A DNA stretch of 16,493 nucleotides from an uncultured Flavobacterium sp. (GCA_945957245.1 CAMFLD010000012.1:1-16493); one strand, 5' to 3'. Shown: positions 8,901 to 16,493, counted from the stretch's first letter. Program-made: numbers and translations. The notes: a model not told the origin generated them from the sequence alone.

Positions 8901-11900
8901 ACGGTTGGGGCTTCACCTACGCTTTTTGCGGTTGGAAACACAGCTTACAATCCTATAACTTTCAATAACTCAGGAACTTCGGATGTTTATGGTGTAAGAG
9001 TGGCAAACACGGCACCCGCAGGAGCCAACAGTACAAAGACTATTACCAGACAATGGATTACTACCGAAGCAGTTGGTGGAGGAAGTAACCTTTCAGTAGT
9101 AGCACAATACAATACGGGAGAAACCGGTGCAGGATTTGCAGCAGGTACGGATTATTTTATTGGTCAGTACAACGGTACTTCGTGGATTCAGGCTCCTGCC
9201 ACTCAGGCGGGTTCGAATCCGTTTACAGTTACTACAAGCAGCAACTTGTCTCCAACGAATATGACCACCGGAACACAATATTTTGCTATTGGTAGGGATA
9301 ACGGATTAATTTCTGCTCCTACTAAATATGTGCTTTCTGCTATTACGCCTTCTTCACCTACAGCAGGTTCAGGATTTAGCGTTACAGTAACAGCTCAGGA
9401 TAATTATGGTGCTACTACTACGCTTTCTTCAAGTTCTACTTTTGCTTTGACCAGCAATGGTAATGCCGGAGCTATTTCAGGAACAACTACGGGAACGATT
9501 GCTTCAGGGAACAGTTCTGTTACTGTAAGCGGAATTATTCTGGCTAGTGCAGGAACAGGGGTTACTTTAACAGCTACCAATACTTCAGGAGTTTCGTTAA
9601 CGGCAGGTACCAGTGCCACGTTTACGGTTTTGGCTGCTGCTAATCAGTTGGCTTTTGTTGGGGTTCCAAGTACAGGTAATGTTGGTGTTAACCTTACCTC
9701 ATTTACCGTTGAAGCCAGAAGACCGGATACTACAGTGGATAATACATATACAGGAAATATTACTATTTCTAAGGCTTCGGGCACAGGTAATTTATCGGGA
9801 ACATTAACTGTAGCTGCAGTTGCAGGGGTTGCTACTTTTAGCACCGCTCAGTTCGATGCTGCAAGTACTTACACTTTATCAGCAACTTCAGGAAGTCTTA
9901 CGGCTGCAACCAGCGGAAATATAGTGGTTACTTTAGCACCAACTGTAATTGCTCAATTTGATTATACAACTTCGCCTTATGTTAATTATACAGCTAAAAA
10001 CGCTAATGTCTCTGTAACTGATACAGCTTTGTCAGCTGGTACTATTTCAACTAATGTGACTAGCGGTTCAAACTTTCCTAATCCTCCTTATGTAGCGGGT
10101 ACTGGTGGTTGGACAACTACAACACAAACTGGGGCAAAGAATTTTAATTTTACAATTACAGCGAATACAGGTTATCAAATCGAAGTGACTAGTCTTCAGT
10201 TTAATGCTTTAGCTACAACAGCAGGTCCTTCAGCTATTTCATTTGATATTGCTAATGGTACATCTACTTATACAACTAATGCTCCTGATACAGCATTGGT
10301 TACTGTAAACCAAACGACTACAGGTTTGACAAATCTAACTACTGTTCCTGTTCTTATTCAAGGTTGGTTAAATGGTTCGAGAACATCGGCAGGTTCAGGA
10401 AATCTTAGATTGGATGATGTTATTGTAAAAGGTTATGTTACCTGTAAAACTCCTGCAACATTTACAGTTGGAGGTGGAGGTGCATTTTGTTCCGGTGGGA
10501 CAGGTGTAAATGTAACTTTGTCTGGTTCAGAAAGTATAATGTCTTACCAGTTAAAACGTAATGGAACTAATGTTGGTTCGGCAATTGCAGGAACTGGAAG
10601 TGCCTTGAATTTTGGATTGCAAACTACAGCAGGTACTTATACTGTTGTTGCTACTAATGCTAATGGAGGTTGTAATTTGAGTCAAACCATGACAGGAAGT
10701 GCAACAGTTACCATTAATCCATTGCCAACGGCTACTATTGGAGGTACAACTACAGTTTGTAGAAATGCTACAGCACCTACTATTACTTTTACCGGTGCTA
10801 ATGGTACGGCTCCTTATACATTTACTTATACACTTAACGGAAGTTCTAATCAGACCATCAGTACTACTTCGGGTAATTCGGTTACTTTAGCCGCGCCTAC
10901 TACAACAGCGGGTACGTTTACGTATACTCTTGTTAGTGTTGCTGATGCTAACTGTTCTCAGACTCAAAGCGGTTCGGCTGTAGTTACTGTGAATTCGCAA
11001 CCAACGGCAACTATTAGTGGTACTACTTCTGTGTGCTTAAATTCAACTTCTCCAAATATTACTTTTACCGGTGCTAACGGAACAGCGCCTTATACGTTTA
11101 CTTATACACTTAATGGCAGCTCTAATCAAACGATTAGTACTACTTCGGGTAACTCGGTCACTTTAGCTGCGCCTACTACAACTGCGGGTACGTTTACGTA
11201 TACTCTTGTTAGTGTTGCTGATGCTAATTGTTCTCAGACTCAAAGTGGTTCAGCTGTGGTTACTGTGAATGCAAAGCCAACGGCCACGATCAGTGGTACT
11301 ACTACAGTTTGTAGAAATGCTACAGCACCTACTATTACTTTTACCGGTGCCAATGGTACGGCTCCTTATACGTTTACCTATACACTTAACGGAAGTTCAA
11401 ATCAGACCATCAGTACTACTTCGGGTAATTCAGTGACCTTGGCAGCTCCGACTACAACTGCGGGTACGTTTACGTATACTCTTGTTAGTGTTGCTGATGC
11501 TAACTGTTCTCAGGCTCAAAGTGGTTCTGCGGTAGTAACAGTCCAGGCCAGTCCTACCGCTTCGGTATTGTCGGGCGGAGCTACTATTTGTGCGGGTAGC
11601 AGTACTAATTTGCAGGTTGCTATTACGGGAGGTGCTTCACCTTATACTGTAGTTTATAGTGGTGGAACGGTTAGTTCTTATGTGAGTGGTACTAATATTC
11701 CGGTTTCACCGTCAAGTACTACAACTTATACTTTAACTTCGGTTACTGATGCTAATGGTTGTGCCGGAACGGGCAACAGCGGTTCTGCTACGGTTACTTT
11801 AAATAGCACTACTACAACGGATGGAGGTGCTACCTGGAGCAATGGTGCTCCTACAGCTTCGACTTCTGTGGTTTTTGATGGTGCCACAGGAACCGTTAGT

Positions 11901-13424
11901 TCAAACTTATCAGGTTGTTCGTTACGTCTTACTAATAATGCTACGGTAACAGTGGCTTCAGGAAATAATGTTACGCTTTCGGGAAGTTTGACTGTTGATT
12001 CGGGAAGTAGTTTTACTTTAAGTAATAATGCTAATTTATTACAGACGGGTACAGGAAGTAACTCAGGAAATATTGTTGTAAAACGTAATTCGGCTGCGCT
12101 GAAACGTCTTGATTATACTTTATGGTCTTCACCAGTAAGCGGACAGGCTTTATATGCGTTTTCTCCGTTTACATTTGCCAATCGTTTTTATATTTATAAT
12201 CCAAGTACCGATTTGTATGCAGCTGCCGGACTTAATGTTACGGGTACTAATGCAGATGGGGTTAATGGTACTGATGGGAATAATGTGCAGTTTGCTGCTG
12301 CTACGGGTTACTTAATCCGTGTACCTTGGGATCATCCAACTTCTCCAACGATCTGGACCGGAACGTTTACGGGTGTGCCTAATAATGGTACTATCACTCG
12401 TAGTGGTTTGACTTCCGGCTTATTTTATGCTATAGGTAATCCTTATCCTTCTACTATCAGTGCTGATCAGTTTATTGCTGATAACAGTATTGGTAATAAT
12501 GCGCTTACTCCGGGTGATGGTTTGTATTTCTGGAGAAAAACAAACAACGCTGCGGCTTCTTCTTATGCTACTTATACTACAGCAGGGGGAGTTAAATCGG
12601 GTGGTGATACTTTGAATATTGTTCCTAATGGTGTAATCCAGGTAGGTGAAGGTTTCATCGTGAAGAGTCCATCAAGCTCGTTAACATTCAATAACGGACA
12701 GCGTATTGCTAACAATGCCGATCAGTTCTTAAGAACAGCCAGCCCAATTGAGCGTAACCGTATTTGGCTGAATCTTTCTGATAGTAATAATGTTATTGTA
12801 AACCAAATGATGGTAGCTTATATGACTGGTGCTACTCAAGGTGTTGATGCGGCTATTGACGGTCGTTATTTTAATGATAACCAGACTGCTTTGAACTCTT
12901 TCTTAAATAATGAAGAATTTGCTATTCAGGGTAGAAGCCTTCCATTTGATAGTGCTGATGTTGTGCCTTTGGCCTTTAAATCAGCTTCAGCCGGAAACTT
13001 TAGCATCGGTCTTGAAAATACCGACGGATTGTTTGCAGGAGGAGCTCAGCCTATTTATTTGAAAGATAATCAAACTAATACGGTGCATGATTTGAGTACC
13101 GGAGCTTATGTTTTTGCTACTACAGCCGGTACTTTCAATAATCGTTTTGAATTGGTTTACCAAACTCAATTAGGCACTGGTCATACGACATTTAACTCTA
13201 ATAATGTCATCATTTATAATCAGAATGCTGATTTTGTAATCAATACAGGAAATATCATAATGTCTTCTGTGAAAGTTTTCGATATCAGAGGAAGGTTAAT
13301 TCAGGAAAGAAAAGGAATTAATGCCAGTCAGACTACTATAAATGTTGGTCTTGCCAATGAAGTCCTTTTAGTTCAGATTACTTCTCAGGATGGTATTGTT
13401 GTGACTAAGAAAGTTATAAGGTAA
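5988..13424 (+). CDS. Giant T9SS-exported multidomain adhesin-like surface protein
   Basis: This is a 2478-residue Thr/Ser/Gly/Asn-rich protein, probably exported by Sec and then T9SS. A signal peptide spans residues 1 to about 35 (core WGLLSTIVLLSTFLAG, likely cut at SFG-QT). Then come a jelly-roll-like domain (37-292), beta-strand-rich filamentous sequence starting with a W-x-G-x-W-x-G-x-VP motif (about 298-475), and two related 160-residue modules (474-637, 756-917). Two Ig-like domains (1113-1217, 1219-1320) and another jelly-roll-like domain (1321-1486) follow. Five tandem PKD/Ig-like domains of about 92 residues, each with a cysteine pair, span 1489 to about 1941. A conserved region typical of flavobacterial T9SS cargo (about 2041-2400: LWSSPVSGQ, YAIGNPYPS, GEGFIVK) precedes the sorting domain (2406-2478: VKVFDIRGRLIQE, ending VTKKVIR), which resembles the type C signal. 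No enzymatic domain is visible. A role in adhesion, gliding or biofilm is inferred. ATG 5988 is chosen because it gives an intact signal peptide; AGAAGAG lies just upstream. Confidence 0.93.
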   Translation: MTIITKIISCRRSIWGLLSTIVLLSTFLAGQSSFGQTSVQNFGTTAGSNTSQTASTTLIPTPTGTGTITTYARAGATAPAAPIALATTSNPLGTTGAYMKATASATTSVAKASPIVGYSGSTQFYTSFKILFGDTSGGNTATSGSWTFSQGPTIAFYSDNNQYASANTFTGLRFTYGASGALTLSYDNSGTSTFTTTGLTTSAFSQGTVYTIEIVGNNGTSTLSYNYSGVAQTTAVQTYDLFINGTRIGNDLAYANCTTNTNITSMAFTGISSTSNVANIFVDDVTVYNAVPANIGVSTFTSTATGGLWNATGSWVGGVVPSAGSTVNIVGPITINNTTGQISNTGIININNSGTLLCGYTSGASLTGTGTVNVNGTGILDIEQGGWPGTTNSFNYGNVTAGTGTLKFNNSSGSYGVNATDTWFPSTITNVNVAGAGGITLNSAHTISGSFQSSATVVNPGNITANGTLQLNSGYGWSGTGSPIYGSSSLLQYNSGGSPGRSIEWNQASGTIGTTAGYPNNVQVSNNTTLNFANGGTLTYKANGTLTVDSGSSLYQNYSGGNAGLAVVSDVTINGNITLGTSSGDLYVGGNLTVGSAANFSSNGRAVFFNGTGTQTIAKTAGGTVAFDYFIIDKTAGSVVLSSSPATDVTVNASSGNVLQLINTGGLDLNGRTMTFNNSGGAIYVNGARTISSAVAGGSLAFTNYKVVANNAGTGSLSLAANVVVNLNTNGNVDFGKSGATYITTLLGTLSINSTTSCFVNTNPPIYGAASLLKYNSGGTYGRGAEWSATSGAGYPNDVQVSNSTTLNYPNTGTGAFSTNLSIARDLTVDTASSLYMDYGTGGNKSGALTIGRNISLSGNLSLGDAVGGDLNVAGNWSLSGGTFTPNLRAVQFNGTGAQTITGATTFDYLTLNNSTGLTLSNSVVVNKTLALTSGKITIGTNDLTVGSTGTITGATTSNYVVTASTGQLKRTVGASPTLFAVGNTAYNPITFNNSGTSDVYGVRVANTAPAGANSTKTITRQWITTEAVGGGSNLSVVAQYNTGETGAGFAAGTDYFIGQYNGTSWIQAPATQAGSNPFTVTTSSNLSPTNMTTGTQYFAIGRDNGLISAPTKYVLSAITPSSPTAGSGFSVTVTAQDNYGATTTLSSSSTFALTSNGNAGAISGTTTGTIASGNSSVTVSGIILASAGTGVTLTATNTSGVSLTAGTSATFTVLAAANQLAFVGVPSTGNVGVNLTSFTVEARRPDTTVDNTYTGNITISKASGTGNLSGTLTVAAVAGVATFSTAQFDAASTYTLSATSGSLTAATSGNIVVTLAPTVIAQFDYTTSPYVNYTAKNANVSVTDTALSAGTISTNVTSGSNFPNPPYVAGTGGWTTTTQTGAKNFNFTITANTGYQIEVTSLQFNALATTAGPSAISFDIANGTSTYTTNAPDTALVTVNQTTTGLTNLTTVPVLIQGWLNGSRTSAGSGNLRLDDVIVKGYVTCKTPATFTVGGGGAFCSGGTGVNVTLSGSESIMSYQLKRNGTNVGSAIAGTGSALNFGLQTTAGTYTVVATNANGGCNLSQTMTGSATVTINPLPTATIGGTTTVCRNATAPTITFTGANGTAPYTFTYTLNGSSNQTISTTSGNSVTLAAPTTTAGTFTYTLVSVADANCSQTQSGSAVVTVNSQPTATISGTTSVCLNSTSPNITFTGANGTAPYTFTYTLNGSSNQTISTTSGNSVTLAAPTTTAGTFTYTLVSVADANCSQTQSGSAVVTVNAKPTATISGTTTVCRNATAPTITFTGANGTAPYTFTYTLNGSSNQTISTTSGNSVTLAAPTTTAGTFTYTLVSVADANCSQAQSGSAVVTVQASPTASVLSGGATICAGSSTNLQVAITGGASPYTVVYSGGTVSSYVSGTNIPVSPSSTTTYTLTSVTDANGCAGTGNSGSATVTLNSTTTTDGGATWSNGAPTASTSVVFDGATGTVSSNLSGCSLRLTNNATVTVASGNNVTLSGSLTVDSGSSFTLSNNANLLQTGTGSNSGNIVVKRNSAALKRLDYTLWSSPVSGQALYAFSPFTFANRFYIYNPSTDLYAAAGLNVTGTNADGVNGTDGNNVQFAAATGYLIRVPWDHPTSPTIWTGTFTGVPNNGTITRSGLTSGLFYAIGNPYPSTISADQFIADNSIGNNALTPGDGLYFWRKTNNAAASSYATYTTAGGVKSGGDTLNIVPNGVIQVGEGFIVKSPSSSLTFNNGQRIANNADQFLRTASPIERNRIWLNLSDSNNVIVNQMMVAYMTGATQGVDAAIDGRYFNDNQTALNSFLNNEEFAIQGRSLPFDSADVVPLAFKSASAGNFSIGLENTDGLFAGGAQPIYLKDNQTNTVHDLSTGAYVFATTAGTFNNRFELVYQTQLGTGHTTFNSNNVIIYNQNADFVINTGNIIMSSVKVFDIRGRLIQERKGINASQTTINVGLANEVLLVQITSQDGIVVTKKVIR
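7407..7898 (+). repeat. Internal module copy 1 (residues about 474-637)
   Basis: This is the first of two diverged protein-level copies inside the adhesin. Shared landmarks are PIYG-SSLL-YNSGG, then EW, GYPN-VQVSN-TTLN, LTVD-SSLY, a L-VGGNL / L-VAGNW strand, and the closing RAV-FNGTG-QTI followed by FDY. It reads as a repeated beta-helix or beta-solenoid block. The DNA copies have diverged well beyond simple slippage, so the duplication is old. Confidence 0.75.
8253..8738 (+). repeat. Internal module copy 2 (residues about 756-917)
   Basis: This is the second copy of the module at 7407-7898, with the same landmarks: PIYGAASLLKYNSGG, then EW, GYPNDVQVSNSTTLN, LTVDTASSLY, RAVQFNGTGAQTI and FDYLTL. 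Copy 2 has a shorter segment before GYPN and a longer one after TTLN. The copies are separated by about 118 residues of strand-rich sequence that is not clearly repeated. Confidence 0.75.
10725..11552 (+). repeat. Three exact-length 276-bp tandem repeats (92-residue domains)
   Basis: The units are 10725-11000, 11001-11276 and 11277-11552 (residues 1580-1671, 1672-1763, 1764-1855), each exactly 276 bp and in frame. Each begins PTAT, has a cysteine at unit position 12 and another at position 77, and carries the identical segment FTGANGTAPYTFTYTLNGSS. From unit position 21 to 89 the protein sequence is almost unchanged, while many third codon positions differ. Units 1 and 3 share VCRNATAPTI, whereas unit 2 has VCLNSTSPNI. 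A diverged unit precedes them (residues 1489-1579) and another follows (from 1856), both keeping the two cysteines. They look like PKD-like or Ig-like surface domains. Confidence 0.95.
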
Positions 13425-13445
13425 TCTAAATAAGTTTTTAAAATG

Positions 13446-13477
13446 AATCCCTATCGGAAACGATAGGGATTTTTTTT
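13446..13477 (+). terminator. Strong intrinsic terminator after the adhesin gene
   Basis: AATCCCTATCG (13446-13456) and CGATAGGGATT (13461-13471) form a perfect 11-bp stem closed by a GAAA tetraloop (GNRA type), followed by an uninterrupted run of eight T (13470-13477). It lies 21 bases after the stop codon and should separate transcription of the two large surface-protein genes. Confidence 0.92.
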
Positions 13478-13592
13478 GGAGTAATCCCGCCTTTTTTTAT
13501 AACTGCAACATAGTTAAATAGTTAATTTCTGTCTTTAAACGAGTTTAATGCTAGTTTTACCGAGAATAATACTATATATTTTTTCGTTGGTG

Positions 13593-13600
13593 TAATTTTG
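13593..13600 (+). promoter_or_regulatory. Candidate -7 promoter box upstream of the second secreted protein
   Basis: TAATTTTG is an exact match to the Bacteroidota -7 consensus TAnnTTTG. No TTG is found at the usual 17-23 base spacing upstream, so only half of the promoter is supported. It would imply a leader of roughly 150 bases. Confidence 0.25.
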
Positions 13601-13757
13601 AGAATTAATAAGTTAATTTTATTTTAAAAATACTATAATAGCTACAAAAAATGTTAAACAATGTATTTTAACGTTCAAAAATAGCTATTTGTCGATTAAA
13701 AGTTTTTTTTAATAAGAATTAATTTGTTATTTAGTCTCAACTATAAATGTTAACCCT

Positions 13758-16456
13758 ATGAAAAAACAATTACTCTATTCGAAAAAATCAACTATAGTGT
13801 TATTGCTTTTGTGTTTGTTTTGTTACTCTGGTGAGTTGTTTTCCCAAAGTACTGCAAACTATAATTTTACAACAGCAGCAACAGGTTCTTTAGCACTCGA
13901 TGCTAATAGTAATACAGTTGATTTAACAACTGGTGCTACTTCTCTTGTCGCAGCCAGTGCTGATGATACTCAGTCTGCGCTGACCAATATTGGTTTTGAT
14001 TTTTGGTATATGGGTACTTTGTATACACAGTTTTCGGCTTCTGATAATGGTTTAATCAGTTTTGGAGCACAGCCGGGAACAACAAGTTATACATTACCTA
14101 ATGGAACTATTCCAACGATTTCAGCATTTGCCAATGATATGCGTGTAGGTACCAATGGTATTGTACGCAGCAAACTTATTGGTACGGCTCCAAACAGGTG
14201 TTTGGTTATTGAATACAGTAACATGATGATTCGCTATCTTGGTACAGCAGCAGCAGGAACTGCTACTTTTCAGGTGCGATTATACGAAACTACGGGTACT
14301 ATAGAGTATGTATATGGTGCAATGGCTACAAATACTGCTACACCAGCGGTTTATAATGTTGGTTTTTCAGTTGATACGGCTGCTAATAAGTTAGTTACTG
14401 TAAACACTACTGCTCATACTGCAAGTACATCGGCTACGGTTACCAATAACAGTTATACGGCGAGTTCTACAATTACGTCTTTAAACTCGGCTGCGAACGG
14501 AAGCCGCAGGTTTTATAAGTTTGCTCAAACGGCACCTAGTGCGCCAACGGGATTCAGTGTTACGAATTTAGCGGCGACCACCATGACATTAAACTGGACG
14601 GATGTTGCCACTGATGAATTTGGTTATGTTATCTATTACTCAACTGATAATGTTAATTTTACTTTTATAGGACAAATTGCGGCTAATTCAACGGGTTCAG
14701 ATATTACAGGTCTTACCGGAGCAACACAATATTTTTTCAAAGTGTATGCTGTTAGAGAAGGTGCTTTGAGTTCTGCTTTATCGGGTTCGCAAACTACTTT
14801 GGGACAAGTTACTTTAACATCAAGTACTTCATGGCCGGTTCCGGCTGGAGTTACTTCGGTAACAGCAGAGTGCTGGGGTGCCGGAGGAGGAGGTTCCAGT
14901 AGAGTTGGAGCAGCCGGAGGAGGTGGAGGAGGAGCTTATTCCAGAGGAACATTTACAGGTTCTATAGGGGGTAACTCGATCACGGTTGTTGTAGGTACTG
15001 GTGGAGCTGCAGGAGCTCCAACTACTGCGCCTGGTAATGTATCTTCTGCCAGTTTTGGTGGTAATACGGTTACTGCTAATGGGGGGCTTTCTACAAATTC
15101 AGCTACAGGAGGAGCCGGAGGAACGGCATCGAGTATAACCGGAATAACCACAGCTTCTTATGCGGGTGGTGCCGGAGGTAGTGCTAATACAGCCGGTGGT
15201 GGTGGTGGAGGTTCTGCTACATCGACCGGAACGGGTATTACTAATGGTGCCAATGGAGGTACTTCAGCTACATTGAATACTGCTGGAGGTACAGGACAGG
15301 CAACAGGAGGATTAGGTGCTGCATCAGATGGAGGTCCTAATGCTACGGCAGGTAGTATTCCGGGTTCAGGTGGTGGAGGTAGAGGTGCTACAGGAGGAAC
15401 TTCTGCCAGTGGTGCCAATGGTCAGGTAATTATCAATTGGACTTGTCCAACCTATTCTATTGCAACCGGAATTTCAGCAACGACTCCAACGAATACAGGT
15501 TCGACTTCAACGGTTACTGTAACTTCAACTTCAGGAGCACTTCCTAATGGAACTTATACGGTGACTTATGATTTGAGTGGAGCGAATACCAATACGGGTC
15601 AGACAGCAACATTAACAGTGTCTGGCGGAATAGGAACTTTTACTACTATAGCAATAGCTAATGCCGGTGCTACTACGATAACAATAACCAGTCTTACTAA
15701 TGGTACAGCACCTGCAAGTTGCAGTAATTTGGTTACTTCAAATAATACTTTTATGTTTAGTATTAATTCGGTGACTTATAATACGGCAGGTACTTCTTCA
15801 TTTACAGTACCGGCCGGAATTACCTGTGTTAAGGTTGACGCTATTGGCGGAGGCGGAGGCGGAGGTTCCATGAGTAACAATGGAAATAATACTGCCGGTG
15901 GTGGAGGTGGAGGAGCTTTTGCCAGTGGTAGTGTAGCTGTAACCTCAGGTTCTTCTTATACTGTTGTTGTTGGTGCCGGAGGAGCAGCCAATACCAGTGG
16001 AGGTAATTCGACATTTAATTCGATTTCAGTTGTTGCTGCCGGAGGTAGTGGCGGTACCAATAATTCTGCTACACGTGGTTTAGGAGGTACTACTGCGGCT
16101 TCAACAGGAAATATAGTTACTTATAAAGGTGGTGATGGTGCCAATGGTGCTTTAGGAAGCGTAACCGGTGGTGCCGGAGGTGGAGGAGCCGGAACAACAG
16201 GAGCTGGAGGAAGTACTACTACAGCTACCGCAGGTACAGGTACTTCTTTGTATGGTGGAAACGGTGGTGCAGGTGCTGCAGGAGGTAATAATGGTAATTC
16301 AGGAAATACTTATGGAGGTGGAGGCTCAGGAGCTTCTACAAATAGTAATACTAATCGAACAGGAGGTTCAGGTGCTAACGGTTTAGTGACAATAACATGG
16401 ATTGATGCAAGTGATTTCAATACTTCAGCTACAACAGCTGTTTGCCCTAATAATAC
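13758..16456 (+). CDS. Secreted protein with FN3 and two glycine-rich modules (3' end missing)
   Basis: About 899 genuine residues are present; the gene is cut off by the contig end. The signal peptide spans residues 1 to about 29 (core STIVLLLLCLFCYSG, likely cut at LFS-QS). Residues about 32-250 resemble a beta-sandwich domain common in secreted Bacteroidota proteins, with landmarks IGFDFWYMGTLYTQF, DNGLISFG and GTAPNRCLVIEYSN. A fibronectin type III domain follows at about 259-350 (APTGFSV, TLNWTD, YVIYYSTD, TQYFFKVYA). Two glycine-rich modules (351-562 and 672-881) flank an Ig-like linker. Each module opens with a VPAG(V/I)T strand, has long Gly/Ala/Ser/Thr runs, and closes with NG-V-I-W. 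No catalytic motif is seen. A T9SS sorting domain would be expected in the missing C-terminus, but this is inference. The start is chosen for the intact MKKQLLYSKK signal sequence. A surface or adhesive role is probable. Confidence 0.88.
14805..15443 (+). repeat. Glycine-rich module copy 1
   Basis: Residues 350-562 begin WPVPAGVTSVTAECWGAGGG and end GANGQVIINWTC. The middle is dominated by Gly with Ala, Ser and Thr, written mostly in GGA and GGT codons. The layout (short opening beta strand, glycine-rich body, closing beta strand) matches the glycine-rich domains often seen in flavobacterial secreted proteins and recalls glycine-rich phage tail-tip adhesins. Confidence 0.8.
15771..16403 (+). 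repeat. Glycine-rich module copy 2
   Basis: Residues 672-882 begin with SFTVPAGITCVKVDAIGGGG and close with GANGLVTITW, mirroring copy 1 in length (about 210 residues) and in the order of landmarks, including a TVVVG-GGAA strand after the first glycine run. The bodies differ in sequence, so the copies are ancient or evolve fast. Confidence 0.8.
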
Positions 16457-16493
16457 CTGTCTCTTATACACATCTGACGCTGCCGACGATATG
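16457..16493. other. Sequencing adapter read-through (not genomic)
   Basis: CTGTCTCTTATACACATCT (16457-16475) is the 19-base Tn5 mosaic end used in Nextera tagmentation libraries. It is followed by GACGCTGCCGACGA (16476-16489), the rest of the read-1 side adapter in read-through orientation. The final TATG (16490-16493) would be the start of the index. The reading frame of the upstream gene stays open through it by chance, adding about 13 false residues. Genomic sequence ends at 16456. Confidence 0.97.

Larger units (their letters stand above)
13425..13757 (+). other. Intergenic region between the two secreted-protein genes (333 bases)
   Basis: It holds the adhesin terminator (13446-13477), then a very AT-rich stretch with a candidate -7 box (13593-13600), a weak inverted repeat GTTAAA/TTTAAC (13653-13672), and a run of eight T (13703-13710) 47 bases before the next ATG. 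No gene is seen. It probably contains the promoter and a long 5' leader of the downstream gene. Confidence 0.7.

Noticed and set aside
10725..11552. Tandem repeats as a CRISPR array
   Set aside because: The units are 276 bp, contiguous without spacers, and lie in frame within a coding sequence.
13689..13726. TTG ... TTAATTTG as a phase-variable promoter, with a run of eight T in the spacer
   Set aside because: The spacer is 27 bases, longer than the usual 17-23, and the second box has a mismatch. An eight-base T run alone is weak evidence in AT-rich DNA.
14936..15418. Proline-rich open frames on the minus strand (14936-15151 and 15158-15418)
   Set aside because: They are the reverse complement of GGA/GGT glycine and GCx alanine codons in the glycine-rich module, with no ribosome binding site or independent support.
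16168..16386. Plus-strand open frame rich in Glu, Val and Leu
   Set aside because: It is an out-of-frame reading of the glycine-rich repeat in the second secreted protein; the composition is an artefact of repeated GGAGG-type codons.
16457..16475. A Tn5 mosaic end, suggesting a transposon insertion
   Set aside because: It is followed directly by the synthetic Nextera adapter bases and then the contig ends, so it is library read-through and not a natural element.

Overview
The window looks like the end of a Flavobacterium (Bacteroidota, class Flavobacteriia) contig. The evidence is the RpoC sequence, a DUF3467 gene directly after rpoC, a type IX secretion (T9SS) C-terminal sorting domain, and Bacteroidota-like promoter boxes. 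It is AT-rich.

Layout. Bases 1-123 are the 3' end of rpoB. A hairpin-bearing 81-base spacer follows, then complete rpoC (205-4509) and a strong intrinsic terminator. A DUF3467 gene (4605-4916) has its own terminator. A lone small membrane-protein gene lies on the minus strand (5135-5503). After a 484-base divergent intergenic region comes a 2478-residue secreted, multidomain, adhesin-like protein (5988-13424) ending in a T9SS sorting domain, followed by a GAAA-loop terminator. A second secreted protein starts at 13758: signal peptide, beta-sandwich domain, fibronectin type III domain and two glycine-rich modules. It runs off the contig. The last 37 bases (16457-16493) are not genomic: they match Nextera/Tn5 library adapter read-through, so genomic sequence ends at 16456.

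Function. The left third is housekeeping: the beta and beta' subunits of RNA polymerase plus a conserved small protein. The right two thirds encode two very large, Thr/Ser/Gly/Asn-rich cell-surface or released proteins. They are probably transcribed separately, because a strong terminator lies between them. The first is probably exported by Sec and then T9SS and may act in adhesion, gliding or biofilm formation; no catalytic domain is visible in it. The second lacks its C-terminus here, so its export route is unknown.

No defence system, CRISPR array, tRNA, rRNA or real mobile element was found. The most notable points are the exact 276-bp tandem domain repeats with conserved cysteine pairs, the paired glycine-rich modules, the rpoB-rpoC spacer structure, an orphan terminator-like hairpin, and the adapter contamination. 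I see no clear evidence of a previously undescribed multi-gene system.
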